Of a stretch of 64,000 nucleotides of DNA, positions 11,399 through 22,324 are shown piece after piece. The stretch spans positions 44,737,003 to 44,801,002 of the forward strand of contig OW387148.1 of the NCBI GenBank assembly GCA_936440205.1, written 5' to 3'. The translations under genes and the position numbers were made by a program. The notes under the pieces are model-generated. The model saw nothing but the letters and a program-made list of their open reading frames with translations. It did no database searches and was not told the origin of the DNA. This stretch comes from Lepidonotus clava (Eukaryota; Annelida; Polychaeta; Phyllodocida; Polynoidae). Every line of letters begins with the position of its first letter. Within the stretch, counting starts at the first letter, position 1.

Positions 11399-13372
11399 AT
11401 GGACACGAAATGTGAGCAATTATTTATATTTATTTCTTTATTTTTTTTTTTCTTTAACAATCTATACTAGCAGTGTTTTCCCCCGACCATTTTAGTCGAC
11501 TGTGCCTAGCAGGGTTGAATTATCGTCGATCACATTTCGTAACATGAATGTGTTGAAACCTGTATCGAAGTATGAAGAGTGAAAAGTACTCTTGTATAAT
11601 TTTAGCCGGCCTTACATTTGTCCTGGGGAGAAACCTGCTGGCAGTAGGTTAAAAAACTGTATTTGCCTAACAGAGGTTTCGTTCCGGCAATGGAACTTTA
11701 AGGGCCTAGAAAACATATTTCTGATCTTAGGAACAATTTGCAAAAATACAAATATGAAGGCAAACACCTCTTCTTTTGATATGGCAAATATGAAATTCCA
11801 GAAAAAATCCCTTCTCAATTTCTTCCTCTTTGGCAAGTGGTGGATCTGGCTTCTGTCTGTATAATCTTATGTAAGAGAAGTGTTTTGTTCTGCAAGAAAT
11901 CCTTGTTTCTTATTCAATATATTATTACAGCAGAAAATAGGGTGGGTCTAGTTGGTCACGTAGAAATCTTTAGTGCAAAATTCAGCCTGATAATTTTGTA
12001 ATTGGTCTTTGAAAATGACTGCAATGATAGAAAAAAAGTAGGTGGAACCTCACCATCTCAGCTAATCTCGTGGCCGAGACTCAGCACCTCTGTTCGGCGA
12101 CTGCAGTTTGTCTGTCGTCGTCCACCCTCCTCCAGTCAGCTGTGACCCGGCCCCTGGCTGGCCAGTTTTTTTCTTTTTAATTTTTTCTTTTTAATTTACT
12201 CTATTTTTTCTCTTTTAACCTAACTCATATTCCACTAGCCCGACTTAATAGCCTTTCTAAATATATTATAACATCTTAGGATCCTGTCTATAGTTGTGGA
12301 TATTATTAACGGCCGAACGGTCATGTATAGCTGTAGGGACCAGGGATGCCATTTTCCTTTTCTTGTTCAGAGAATGGCACCTCGGAGGTAATGCGTTTAA
12401 CAGATGATATGTTTTCCACTAGCCCACCGAGCGAGCAGCTCCATATTTCATTAGCCCGACCTACTTTATACTAGTACCCGGTACTAGTAACCCTATGTTA
12501 AGTTCAAACCCTGAGTCGTTCCTACTTCGTACAAGCGACCAACGATGGCCCTTATTTTACGTTAAATATTCCTACCAGTCCCCATTGGCCTAAAGACACA
12601 TACACTTTATTTTTCAGTTGTGCTGTTGCTCTTCGTTTTTGCATTCACCGCCCAAAGTACATGTACTACGCTCAGCATTACTCAAACCAGCCGCAGTCTG
12701 TCAACCCAAAACAACACACTGCCACAACTGGTTAACCATCGTCTGACAAGTGCACGCTTAGGTTCATCAAGGATACGCCACCACCGCACTTTTCTACGCA
12801 AAGCACAACTGGCATATTCGTCAAATGCAACAACTATATCGAGTCGCAATTCCAGTGGAAGGCATTCCTCAAAGGAAGGGTCATCCGGATGTACCAGTGG
12901 TAGTCATCACAGGGAAACAGTTATGTATTTGATGGCCATCGTGACCACGGTAACCATGCTATCGGTAATTTGGACGATCTCTAAATGTGTATTCATTCGG
13001 GCTATTGGTTGCAGCACCAACAGGACATTTGATCTTTATATGCGTGTGTCCGGGAGATATACACTATGCCTTAAAATAGGCACCCTCCAAGGCGACATTT
13101 CGGACTATGTATTTGAAGCACACGAAGCTGCAAATCTACATCTGACAGATCTTAAAGGACATTTCTTCCATACCGTTGTTCTAAGTGCACCGCTTTATGC
13201 CACCGACTGTACAACCGATAATACTAAGAAAATGAACAGTGTACTGAAAGTCGGGCCAGTCCAGGCAGTGTTTCTTCGCTCACTCTTAACAAGTGATATC
13301 GTCCGTTTTAATATTGTAAGTGTTGCTGCCGGAGAGCCGGGTTACTTTATGACAAGCGGCGATAAGGTTTGA
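11399..13372 (+). CDS. mp2, single-pass membrane protein, copy A, two exons
   Basis: Exon 1 is tiny: 11,399-11,411 encodes MDTK plus one base before a GTGAGC donor. Exon 2 is 12,618-13,372, after a TTTTTCAG acceptor. The join is in phase and yields about 255 residues with a clear signal peptide starting MDTKFVLLLFVFAF. A Ser/Thr-rich external part of about 80 residues carries N-glycosylation sequons (SNATT, RNSSG). One transmembrane helix follows (around VMYLMAIVTTVTMLSVIW), then a C-terminal inside domain of about 130 residues. No family is recognised. The topology (short glycosylated outside, larger inside) resembles mp1, and the inside domain may be a distant relative. It is transcribed opposite to ccp and the transposase. 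An AATAAA lies at 13,465. Looks whole. Confidence 0.7.
11471..11637. mobile_element. MITE family 2 in the mp2 intron, copy A
   Basis: 167 bp with CAGTGTTTTCCCCCGACCA at one end and the reverse complement of CAGGTTTCTCCCCAGGACAA at the other. Mirrored at 35,684-35,850. Confidence 0.6.
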
Positions 13373-14332
13373 TCGCATTTTAGGCCAACACCTGTGTTTA
13401 CATCTGGAAACCTGAAGTTCATTGGGTCAATTGTCGGTCTGCCTATCATTACATCTGGATATTGAATAAAATTATGTTGTCTTTTTCCTCCTACAGCACA
13501 AATGTTTGTTCTGTTCTTTGTCCTCTCTCTGACACTGTGCCATATGTGGTGTTTGCAGGAGAATGAAACAAGCCTTACAGGCTTGGAGAGTGTACACATG
13601 TCAATGCCAGAAAGGCGCTCATTCAATCTAGGATTTATTTCATTCTTTCTCAAAGAATGGATTTTGTAAAATCATTATTCATGACCGAAAAAACAAGATC
13701 CTTTTATTATTTGTAAGCTATGTTATTATATCACTTGTTGTGTTTGTTGGAAATAGCACTATTTGAAGTCCCTATGATAATCGATTCCGCCATATTATGT
13801 TCTCAAATGAATTTTTGGACTAGCACTCAATGCAAAATTTAATCATCAAAATCTGTTGATATAGCATTGCAGCGTCAGCCCACGCATAGTTTTCCTAATT
13901 TCAGTACTAGAATAACCATTGGACTATAGACCAATGCTCTAAGAAAGGTTGACTTTTTCTTCCTCTTACACACATATATGAAACATGTAAATAACACCAT
14001 AGGAATCGTAAATATCTCATTTATCTACAAAGTTAGCGATGTTCGAAAAAAATTCTTTTTTCCATGACTTTTTTTGTCACCCTTTCTGGGTGTGTAGGTC
14101 TATAGTTATGAAATTATTTGCGCTTTGATTATATTAACTATGTGCTTGTAATTAAACTGATGATACACTAATTCTCTGTGTCATAGATGAACCGAACACG
14201 GTAATATAATATAATTGCTTTTATTATTTATCAACAAGTTCATTTTTAAAGTTTCCTATTTCACATAAAGTATAACATAAAGAGAAATTAACATTTAACA
14301 TAAATATCTGTACATACATCCCAATTAACTGA
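13373..14332. other. Spacer between converging mp2 and ccp, copy A
   Basis: AT-rich 3'-end region with poly(A) signals for both genes (AATAAA at 13,465; minus-strand AATAAA at 14,220-14,225). Mirrored at 32,967-33,919. Open frames of about 100 codons at the mp2 side are shadows or chance. Confidence 0.5.
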
Positions 14333-16326
14333 TTATGCTACTGTCCAGGCGGGTGCACCCGGCGGGGGAACAGGTCGGCTGTTGTCGACCTCGTCATTGT
14401 ACCGCAGGGACATCCTTGTCCCCCCCCGCCGAGCCCGGCTGTGACGCCGTTCGACAACCTGTAGCTCCCGTTTAATTTCCCGTAGCTCCACGCTCTCCCA
14501 CGGAAGTCGACGTCCCAGTCGGAAGGCGGGCTCGTCGTCGTTCTCCCCACGCTCGTCGTCAGATGTGAAGTCCGCCGTGAGGACCGCGCGTACCCGCTCC
14601 TTCTTCTCTTCGGACCAGTCCATCAGGGCCAGACCAGCCACTCGCCGCTTGATCTTCTGAACAAAGGAAAAACAAAAACCATGTAAGTATCCAGCAGACG
14701 ATTCTAAGCAATGTGTAAGATAAAACAATTGCTTTATGGCGAATGTTATACAGAAAGATCTACATGGTTCACCCAGGATGAAAAATAAGAGCATAAATTC
14801 AGAACAGAAATTAAACAACTTGTTACCTGTGACCGATAGTAGCGTCCGATTGTCTGGCCCTTAACCTTCTCCTGGGTGCCTAGCCTGGCCACACGCGCTC
14901 TGGCCTGTATGGTTTTCCAATAGGCCCTGCAGGAGACTGCATGAAATACAAAGGCAACGGTTTTAGCATTTATGAAAACCATTTTCATGACAGACCACAA
15001 TGTAATTTAATGTTCATGAAAAGTAGTTAATTAGGGATATCAAGTACGACCTCTAGATAGACCGAAAAACAAATTGTCCCAGCCAACAAAACTGAAAACC
15101 CTAAATAGGGTACTGCCCCAGTCAAAGGTGTAGTCCCAACCCGCCAATGTAGAACTAGTGTGTTAGAGGTCGACAGGGTATAAGGATATTTGCTACAGTA
15201 ACAAACCACTATAAAGACTTAAAAGTACAAGTGTATTATTTTCCACTACTGTTTAACTGAATTACCTTCTATGTCAGAAACATCCAGGCGAGGGGACAAC
15301 GCCCGGACGTTTTCAAGGAGCTGGGCCGTGATGACTCTGTTCTGGGCATCCGCGAACTTGTCACTGTGAGTAGAAGAAGGCATTCATTTCAGCAAAACAA
15401 AAAAATAATCAAACAGTTTGCAGATTTCCGTTCTCACAGTCAAGATACATGAATCATCTAAGAACAGTTGCAACATATATTTACTAGATTCAGGAAACGA
15501 AACTGTGATTTACAAATGTAGCACTAAGTGCCTCCTATCACAGACACATTTTTATTCTCAATTAGTCAGCGATGTTCTGAACAAGTGAGCGACAACTTTG
15601 AAACGAAAAAGAATATTTCAAATTTCATATGTCTGGTCATCTTACCCTAGGTCGGCCTTGTATGGACGTATCTCTTCCACCCTGATCAGCTGTTTGTACG
15701 CTTCACGTACCATCGCCTGTGACAAAAGAAAGTACAAGCTTGCCTTAAGAGCATCTTCCAGAAACCCGTACACATTTTCAATATCCAAAGAAATATCAGA
15801 GAAAGGTTGATGTTTTTTAAAAAAAATCCTAGGAACAAAAATGAGCATGCTTACTCAGGAAATAACTTAATTATTTATTTGTCGAGTACATTACTCTTGC
15901 AAAGTCAAAAATAATTTTTAAACTTACACTTATTTCTGGATTTGCTTTCCGATAGGCTGCCTTTGCCGCCGGCTGTGCTTGCCGCTGCTGAGCCAACTGC
16001 CCCTCGAGCTCTGCCTGCTTCAGGCGGAGGCTGGCCACCTCTTGTTGCTGCTTCGTCCCTTGGTCACGCAGCACTGTCATCTCCTGCATGAGGGTCTGCA
16101 GCAGCCCGCTCTGTTGGTCGTCGCCGACGTCCGAATCCTCCAACCTGAGGCAATAAGAAGTCTCACGTACAGGGGTGGCTGGCGACTCAAAAAGACTTGT
16201 ACGCGGAAAGACACGTGGGCGGCTGGCCGGAGTCGACGTCATGGAGGATGAGCCAGAAGAACCCGACTCGGAGGTGAAGGTGTGGCCGGTGTCCATGTCT
16301 AGGATGCTGGTCTGAGAATTGTCCAT
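14333..16326 (-). CDS. ccp, coiled-coil protein with acidic/basic C-terminal domain, copy A, five exons
   Basis: Five exons with consensus GT/AG borders: 16,326-15,928; 15,716-15,646; 15,363-15,266; 14,936-14,827; 14,656-14,333, giving about 333 residues. The N-terminus is Ser/Thr-rich and unordered. Residues about 74-117 form a Gln/Glu-rich coiled coil. The small central exons are basic and Tyr-rich (GRYYRSQ). The last exon holds a TSDDERGE acidic stretch, then PWESVELREIKREL and an Arg-rich tail ending in a Pro-rich segment. The same last-exon pattern (TSDEER, then VWESDELR) occurs in cassette C. It resembles uncharacterised invertebrate proteins often found repeated in genomes; a nuclear, DNA- or protein-binding role is inference. 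A poly(A) signal lies about 108 bp past the stop (14,220-14,225). Looks whole. Confidence 0.72.
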
Positions 16327-16449
16327 GGTAGTTGATGATGTGGCAAGTTGGGAGAAAGAAGAGAAGTGACTAACTACGTCGAGGCTCGGGGTTTAAGTAG
16401 CCAGCCGCCCAGTTGGAAAGAAGTCCTTTCGGCTCCTAAGGTAGCTCTG

Positions 16450-17040
16450 GCTGGGCCGGGTGTCGCGCAAAGGCTGGACTGATACTTAGTCATCTCCATG
16501 AAGCCCTGTACACAGATTAGGTGTCGCCGGTAGCGCAACAAAGTGGACTTGCCGCCACGGGTGTGAAACGGCGGCTTGAAGCCTTTGAAGATCTGTCGCC
16601 CCCTAACAGTGCGCCACACGTCGCCCAAGATGTAGAGAAGCCCCTTCGCTCCTGAGGTAGCTTGGGCTGGGCTGACTGCTGCGTCCAGGGGGCCGGGTGT
16701 CGCACAAGGGCAGGACTGATACTTAGTCTTCTCCATGAAGCCCTGTACACAGATTAGGTGTCGCCTTTGGCGCAACAGTGAACTTGCCGACACGGGTGTG
16801 AAACGGCGGCTTGAAGCCTTTGAAGATCTGACGCCCCCTAACAGTGCGCCACACGCGATCCTACCCCAACTACACATGACCTGTGGGCTGGGCAAAGGGT
16901 TCAGCCGACAGGGGTCCAAAGGGACTGCTTGGAGTCTTTGAAGATCTATCGCCACTGAGTGTAACCCATGCCGCTCAAGACTTAGAGAAGCCCTGCCGCT
17001 CATGAGGTAGTTTGTGCTCGGGCAGCTGGCCCTGCCCAGA
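16450..17040. repeat. Tandem repeat block (about 230-bp units) between ccp and mp1, copy A
   Basis: Two nearly full units (about 16,455-16,690 and 16,690-16,930) and a diverged partial third. Each contains TGAAGCCCTGTACACAGATT, a GAAACGGCGGCTTGAAGCC segment, AAGATCT and CCCCTAACAGTGCGCC. The block fills the space between two diverging genes, so it is a candidate shared promoter/enhancer. The long open frames across it are by-products of the repeat. Confidence 0.7.
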
Positions 17041-17082
17041 CACCACGTAACCTGTGCTGGCTGGGCTTGACCCTGACCATAA

Positions 17083-17091
17083 ATACTGCAG
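17083..17091 (+). promoter_or_regulatory. TATA-like box of mp1, copy A
   Basis: CATAAATAC about 100 bp upstream of the mp1 start, directly after the tandem-repeat block that separates it from ccp. Conserved in B on the minus strand near 30,190. Confidence 0.4.
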
Positions 17092-17182
17092 TGCCTCTCC
17101 CATCTCGACATGTGCTCCTTGCAGCCACCCACACTCACACACAAAACAGACAACTATTTACTTGTCCAGGACTTCAAGAAAC

Positions 17183-18358
17183 ATGGACCTACTTATGGAC
17201 ATCGACAGATTCCTCAACGAATCGTCAAGGCCGATTCCCAGAGCTGACATCCCTGCCTCATCCAAGTCAATGGGAAGCGGCCTGGTTGTTACAGCGGTCA
17301 TCTTCCTTGCTGCCCTCCATCTGTTGAATCTATGGTGAGGATATACTTAAATAACATTCACACTTAACAATTCGATTAATTGTTTTTAATGTGATCATGC
17401 TCTTGAGACGCACTGGTTTCTCTGCTTTATATAATTTCAAACTGAATCAAAATCATTAATGTTTGTAATGGTTTCCCTATAAACGAATATGTCAGACTTA
17501 GTTCCATAACAGAGACGTACATTTTCAGATATTAATCAGATTTCAGAATTGTCCACATTCTCACCTGAAAAAAGTTTCCAAGTCAATTATTTAACGGACA
17601 TTGTAGAGCATTTTAAGATTAATCACGTTTTCCACCTATTTCCACCTATTTCCACCTATATATCCATGCCACATAAAATTATCTGATTCTCTGTATTTTG
17701 TTGCAAGGATTAAAAATAAAGCGAACTTTTTATTAAACCTATTCCTACTTAACGTCACCAAAAGGCCTATTCAACAGAAATTCTATGTACAACATTATCT
17801 GTAGGTGGCTTCAAGGAGTTAAGATTATAATTGTACTGGATAACTTGTTCCTGGTTAACGTCACCTCAAGGCCTACTCAAATTAACTTCACTGTATAACA
17901 TTGAAAATAATGAGACATTATTTTGTTTGGATTTCAGTTTATCGTTGTGCAGACGGGTGAACCTCGCCAGACGGCGCCCAGAAGTGAGGGTACGGTGTGT
18001 CCTGGTCGTCTACAACCAGGACGAGACCTTGATGCTGCCTCTCAGCCCCGTCCACTGCGAAGCCAACTTCATCCTCTCAGCCGATTGTCCCAAGATGAGT
18101 GCATCGCGACCATCTGTCATCGCCTCCAGTCTCCGTATGTCGTGGTCCGGTCCGCTGGTACTTTGGGGCCCCGAACTACCATTGACATTGGATCTCCCGA
18201 CCAAGGTCAACATCCCCCGCAAAGAACGACTACAACTCAACACGTTCCTCCGACGCCGAGACTGCATGATGACCATCTGCCTCAAGTCAACAAACGACAG
18301 CACCTGTAGACAGCTGTGTCCAGCGGTGATTGTGTACAAAAGTAACACTTGGGTTTAG
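17183..18358 (+). CDS. mp1, single-pass membrane protein, copy A, two exons
   Basis: Exon 1 is 17,183-17,334 (GTGAGG donor); exon 2 is 17,938-18,358 (ATTTCAG acceptor). Together they encode about 190 residues. The N-terminus MDLLMDIDRFLNESS carries an N-glycosylation sequon. A helix of about 19 residues (GLVVTAVIFLAALHLLNL) is followed at once by Arg-rich sequence, so the N-terminus is probably outside and the C-terminal domain inside. The inside domain has DCPKM, SWSGPL and NIPRKERLQLN. These are shared with the cassette C protein (CPRM, AWSGPL, KIPRTERVRLN), which proves a conserved family. No known family is recognised. It lies tail-to-tail with env. Looks whole. Confidence 0.75.
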
Positions 18359-19041
18359 TGCAGCCTCAACATGTAATAGTTCGCATAAATTTTTTTAGGT
18401 ACCGCAGAGTCACCTCTTTAGGATTTTCTTTTATGTTTACACAAAGTAATGTATCTAGGCCATTGCGATATATGTATGTATATTAAATTAAACCTTGATT
18501 AATTTTCTTTTCCCTTTGCAGACATGTATTACAAAGTGTTTAAAAATAATTGAGTGAAAAACAAAAAATAAAAACACTAAAACTGAATCTTTCACAGTAT
18601 GTTTATTTTCTCTTTGGTACCAGAAAATGGTAGACCGTTTTTAAACAGCAAGCAATTCTGTCCTCTGTAGAATAGTTTGGCATTATTATTATTATTATTT
18701 TTTTACTTTTCTTTAGATGGAACATGTGATTTCTTTAATTGACTGCAATAGGGACTGTTTTCTGTGTGAGGGAATGTTGTCAGAATTTACATTACTGGAA
18801 AAAGATTTTTGTTGTTGTTGTTGTACTTAAACCACATTCAATAGTAGATTGATCTTCCATGTAGGTGCAACTTATGTTTCAATTTCCTTAAATAGGACCT
18901 TTACTGTTTCCCAACAAATGCACAAAATTTACTTTGATTTAACAAGTTAGAAATCGGTAATATATAAATGTCAAAAAATACGTGCTTCAAAGGGCCTGCT
19001 CAAGTTTTAATATTGGTTATTAAAAGGTTGCTGTCAGGTAT
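18359..19041. other. Spacer between converging mp1 and env, copy A
   Basis: AT-rich with (ATT)n and (TTG)n runs and poly(A)-type signals for both strands. The B counterpart is 27,775-28,559, where a short stretch of about 70 bp at 28,430-28,500 is private. No gene. Confidence 0.45.
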
Positions 19042-20904
19042 TCATATGGAGGAATGAGAACCAAAATGCTCACGGTTGTGTTTTTTAGCATGTGCACATA
19101 AGATTATAATCAACAACAATGATAAAGGTGAAACCACAAAGGTCAATAATCGATTTGCCCAATAAGCGTATATATTGTGACCGAAGTCCACTTGTAAATG
19201 GTCCAGATGTTCTCGGTTGAATTCTTTCTGATGTTGCGTTATTGCCTTTACATACTTCCCAAGGCTGATGTAATTGGAATGTTCCTTGGCAAGTAAAATT
19301 TTCTGACGAGTCTGTATTTCTTCATTCAGGGAAGAGATCGGTATAGGTTCAGAGTACAGTCGAGCCGGATCTAAAATGTTTGTTAGTGTCATATTCAGGT
19401 GTTGCAGACTGGCCATGTTGACTGGATACAGAATTATGGGTCCATGATTTTCGTGAACACAGCCATCGGCAGGTGTCCTCACATACCATGTATCTGCTGT
19501 GATCAAGCAGCCACAGGGAAAAGTGCGTACACAAGATGAACATCCCTTTTGTTGTACGGTCGAAGAATTACATGTGACTTTGACAGTTTTAATGTTGGCT
19601 AGTAGGAAATGTATACTGTCAATCACATGAATCGACCCACTGCTATGTCCCGTTACTAAGCGAAAGTCACACAGAGACTTGACAGCAGTTCGATTAACAT
19701 TAAATAACGCAGTGAGACACGTATCATTTTGCAAGTCACGTGTCAAAATATCCATGTAACACCTAGAGCCTGTACATGCTGCGACTTGTGATGTGTCCGG
19801 TGTAGCCATATATTTCTGAGACTCCGATATTATCAAATATTCAGGTATATGAAAAAGTTGTGTGTAATGACCATGGAAGGGGAGTCGGAACTTGTTCACC
19901 TGATACAAATAAAAACTTTCTCCGTCAACGATCAGTGGGACTTTTAAACTCAGTTGTATAATTGTACCGTTTTCCGTTAATCTGGGTTCAGTCAACAATG
20001 ATATCTCATCATACATTTCACTCACTGTAGGCAGGCGTATCCCAAGTTCCCTTAGGCGTTGGTGAGGCACGATGGTAGCAGCTGCTTGTAAAACTCTTTT
20101 CATCTCTTCTAAATTTATGAAACTTGGCTTTATGATCTTCTTTCCAAGAGCACGAATGTCAGAAGTTAGCCTAGTTAGTTGAGAATATAGAGCTTCATTT
20201 TCCATTTCCATTCGTAGAGTGTCCTGTCTTAACATGTCGGCTACATGTTTGCGGCGTTTGTAAATATCTAACTGCCTAGATAAATTAAGGAGGAATTCGG
20301 TATTTTCCAATACCGACTGCATTTGCAACTTCAAATTATTTTGTGTGATATTTACCACGGCTTTCAGGGCATTTCCTAGGTATAGAATTTGATGGACATT
20401 AGTCTCATCTGCCAGTGCGACACTGTTTACAAGGGATTTCACTCCCTTTAGTTCACCGACTGTTGCTGTGCCAAACATGAATTCAGAGACCTCACCCACG
20501 ACTGGTAAAAGACCGTCCGACGAGCGTCTGGTCCGACTGGTTACATGTGAATTTACATCCAAAATTAATCCAATGTGTAACAGGGTATCCGTGATCTTGT
20601 CATTGGCTTTTTTCTGCAAGGCCACGATATTCTGGAAATCGGTAATGAACTCCCTACATAGGTCAGGTCGCCGTGTGTTTTTGCTCTGCAAATGTTGGCG
20701 ACATGAGTTGACGTCGGAAACAATGATGGGCTTGAGTAATGTTGGCAAGGTAACATCCACAGGCACAATGACGTAGCTGTTCCGAATGAACACAGATTTT
20801 ATGGGCTTAAATGTTACACCGTAATTCAGGAGCATTTTTGCATCGGGCAATGCAAGGTTGCATGTAACTAATATTGAGAACACTATCCACATATAAGACT
20901 CCAT
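19042..20904 (-). CDS. env: F-type envelope fusion glycoprotein (baculovirus/errantivirus Env-like), copy A
   Basis: About 620 residues starting MESYMWIVFS. An upstream in-frame ATG exists, but this start gives a clean signal peptide and lies 45 bp after a TATA box. A furin-type site RTRR (residues 124-127) precedes a hydrophobic Gly-rich fusion-peptide-like stretch with FMFGTAT, the arrangement of baculovirus F and errantivirus Env. Heptad-rich helices follow. A Cys-rich region with GCSSCVRTFPCGC comes next, then the conserved VNMASLQHLN, then a transmembrane helix about 30 residues from the C-terminus and a short basic tail. Several sequons are present. No gag or pol is adjacent, so it is cargo of the DNA element. 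Its expected role is membrane fusion at the cell surface. This old viral-type gene looks whole. Confidence 0.85.
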   Translation of the reverse strand: MESYMWIVFSILVTCNLALPDAKMLLNYGVTFKPIKSVFIRNSYVIVPVDVTLPTLLKPIIVSDVNSCRQHLQSKNTRRPDLCREFITDFQNIVALQKKANDKITDTLLHIGLILDVNSHVTSRTRRSSDGLLPVVGEVSEFMFGTATVGELKGVKSLVNSVALADETNVHQILYLGNALKAVVNITQNNLKLQMQSVLENTEFLLNLSRQLDIYKRRKHVADMLRQDTLRMEMENEALYSQLTRLTSDIRALGKKIIKPSFINLEEMKRVLQAAATIVPHQRLRELGIRLPTVSEMYDEISLLTEPRLTENGTIIQLSLKVPLIVDGESFYLYQVNKFRLPFHGHYTQLFHIPEYLIISESQKYMATPDTSQVAACTGSRCYMDILTRDLQNDTCLTALFNVNRTAVKSLCDFRLVTGHSSGSIHVIDSIHFLLANIKTVKVTCNSSTVQQKGCSSCVRTFPCGCLITADTWYVRTPADGCVHENHGPIILYPVNMASLQHLNMTLTNILDPARLYSEPIPISSLNEEIQTRQKILLAKEHSNYISLGKYVKAITQHQKEFNREHLDHLQVDFGHNIYAYWANRLLTFVVSPLSLLLIIILCAHAKKHNREHFGSHSSI

Positions 20905-20948
20905 GGTCAGTCTGCGTGAATGAGTATGAAATGAAAAAGTCACTTCCC

Positions 20949-20958
20949 TTATTTATAT
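20949..20958 (-). promoter_or_regulatory. TATA box of env, copy A
   Basis: Minus strand ATATAAATAA, 45 bp upstream of the MESYM start, leaving a leader of about 15-20 bases. The same sequence is present in B. Confidence 0.65.
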
Positions 20959-20959
20959 G

Positions 20960-22324
20960 TAAACAGTGGTGCCAAATCAGCTGCAGGTTCGCGTTGGAGG
21001 GGAATGCTAGCCTTGCCATCTATGGCACGGCGAGTTGTTGCAGAGTTCACAGTTTTCAGTACACCCTTTTGACACTTGAGAAAATGCAACACTGTATACT
21101 TCCTGCATTCTACTTATACTTTTGTACAAGCGAGCTAGCATGGAAAACAAAGCTGTCACCTGTAAAACACTTAATGTCAATGAGCATGTTGACACGCTAG
21201 CATGTAGAAAAACAATGCTGCCACCTGTAAAACACAGCATGTGACTGAGCATCTTAAGCTGACGTGAATAAAAAACAACTCGCACTTTAATCACCCTTGT
21301 TTGTGTTTGAATGCCACTCGAAAAAGAAACAACAGAGATGGATTAATACAAGTATATTACATAAGATAACAACACTTTTGTTCTAAAGAAGTAATGAAAG
21401 ATACAGTAAAAGATTCAAAAAAAAAAAAAGGAAAAAAAAAATACACACAAAGGATAACCGGACGTCGGCATGAGCGGGTCAACAATACCAATAAGAACAA
21501 CAATAATCATAATAATATTAATAATAATAAAAAAGGCATTTCACACCAAAACTTTACATTTAGACACTATTTTGCCTATATGTGACCAGCCGAGGGGAAA
21601 GGGTGCTCCGTGCTATACCGCACGGAGCACCCTTTCCCCTTGGCTGGTCACATATATTACCAGGGTTAAGCACACTTGTTAGCGTTATGCCAGCCAAAAC
21701 TTGTAAGCCTATAATGGATCTGCATTTCTTAACCTATTTGAAAAACATGGAAGGGCATGTAACATTGTTTCAATTTTGACATACACCAAAACGTATCTAG
21801 TTATTTCTGTCCTTTTTCTTTTTTACAAATACATTCAAAATACTTTTGTGAAAGACAACAGGAAAGGACTTAAAATTTGCTTTCTGTCCATCCAACCATG
21901 TCCTGATTGAAGTTTATTATAACCCCAACTTTTCTTCATCAATTTTCACTTCTGAAAGCGGTAGCCGCGCTGGGGAGTGAAACCACTTTTAACTATCGGA
22001 TTTCTTATCCAGACGGTGGGTCACGTTCCTACATGGGCAACATTAACGCTTCTTACTGAGTTCTAAAGTACGGCATCGTAGACGCTTACGGAGCGTTTTT
22101 TATGCTACGCTCCTTCTGCTACAAAGTGTGTTTAGGCCAAGCCCATATGACCATCGCCTGTGCGACCATGGTAAACGGCGTGAGAGTGCGACCTGGACAA
22201 GAGCGCTGTGTTGCGTCAGGCTACGTTGACACTTTGACACTTAAGGAAACGCTGTGACATGGTGCGCGCCTTAACTATTTAGGTGGCAGCCCATCATTAA
22301 GTCCCGCCTGGCCTTTAACACTGA
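20960..22324. other. Subterminal region and env upstream region, element A
   Basis: Holds the duplicated AAACAC / CATGTTGACA-type segments (21,120-21,260), A-rich and (AAT)n runs, the 72-bp hairpin, and GC-rich near-palindromes close to the terminus. No gene. Confidence 0.5.
21581..21652. mobile_element. 72-bp near-perfect hairpin inserted at TA, private to copy A
   Basis: Arms of about 33 bp starting TGTGACCAGCC around a 6-bp loop. Flanked by TA on both sides, while B shows the uninterrupted site (about 25,240). Looks like a minimal foldback element with a TA duplication. Confidence 0.75.

Noticed and set aside
13342-13653. 103-codon frame overlapping the mp2 3' end (mirror 33,639-33,950)
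   Set aside because: No domain, overlaps the 3' region and poly(A) signals of mp2; conservation is explained by the overall A/B identity.
16374-17153. 259-codon minus-strand frame and its counterparts at 30,132-30,922
   Set aside because: Runs through the 230-bp tandem repeats and carries the repeat as peptide; not preserved as one frame in B.
20468-20776. Antisense 102-codon frame over env (and 26,043-26,351 in B)
   Set aside because: Shadow of the env reading frame on the other strand.
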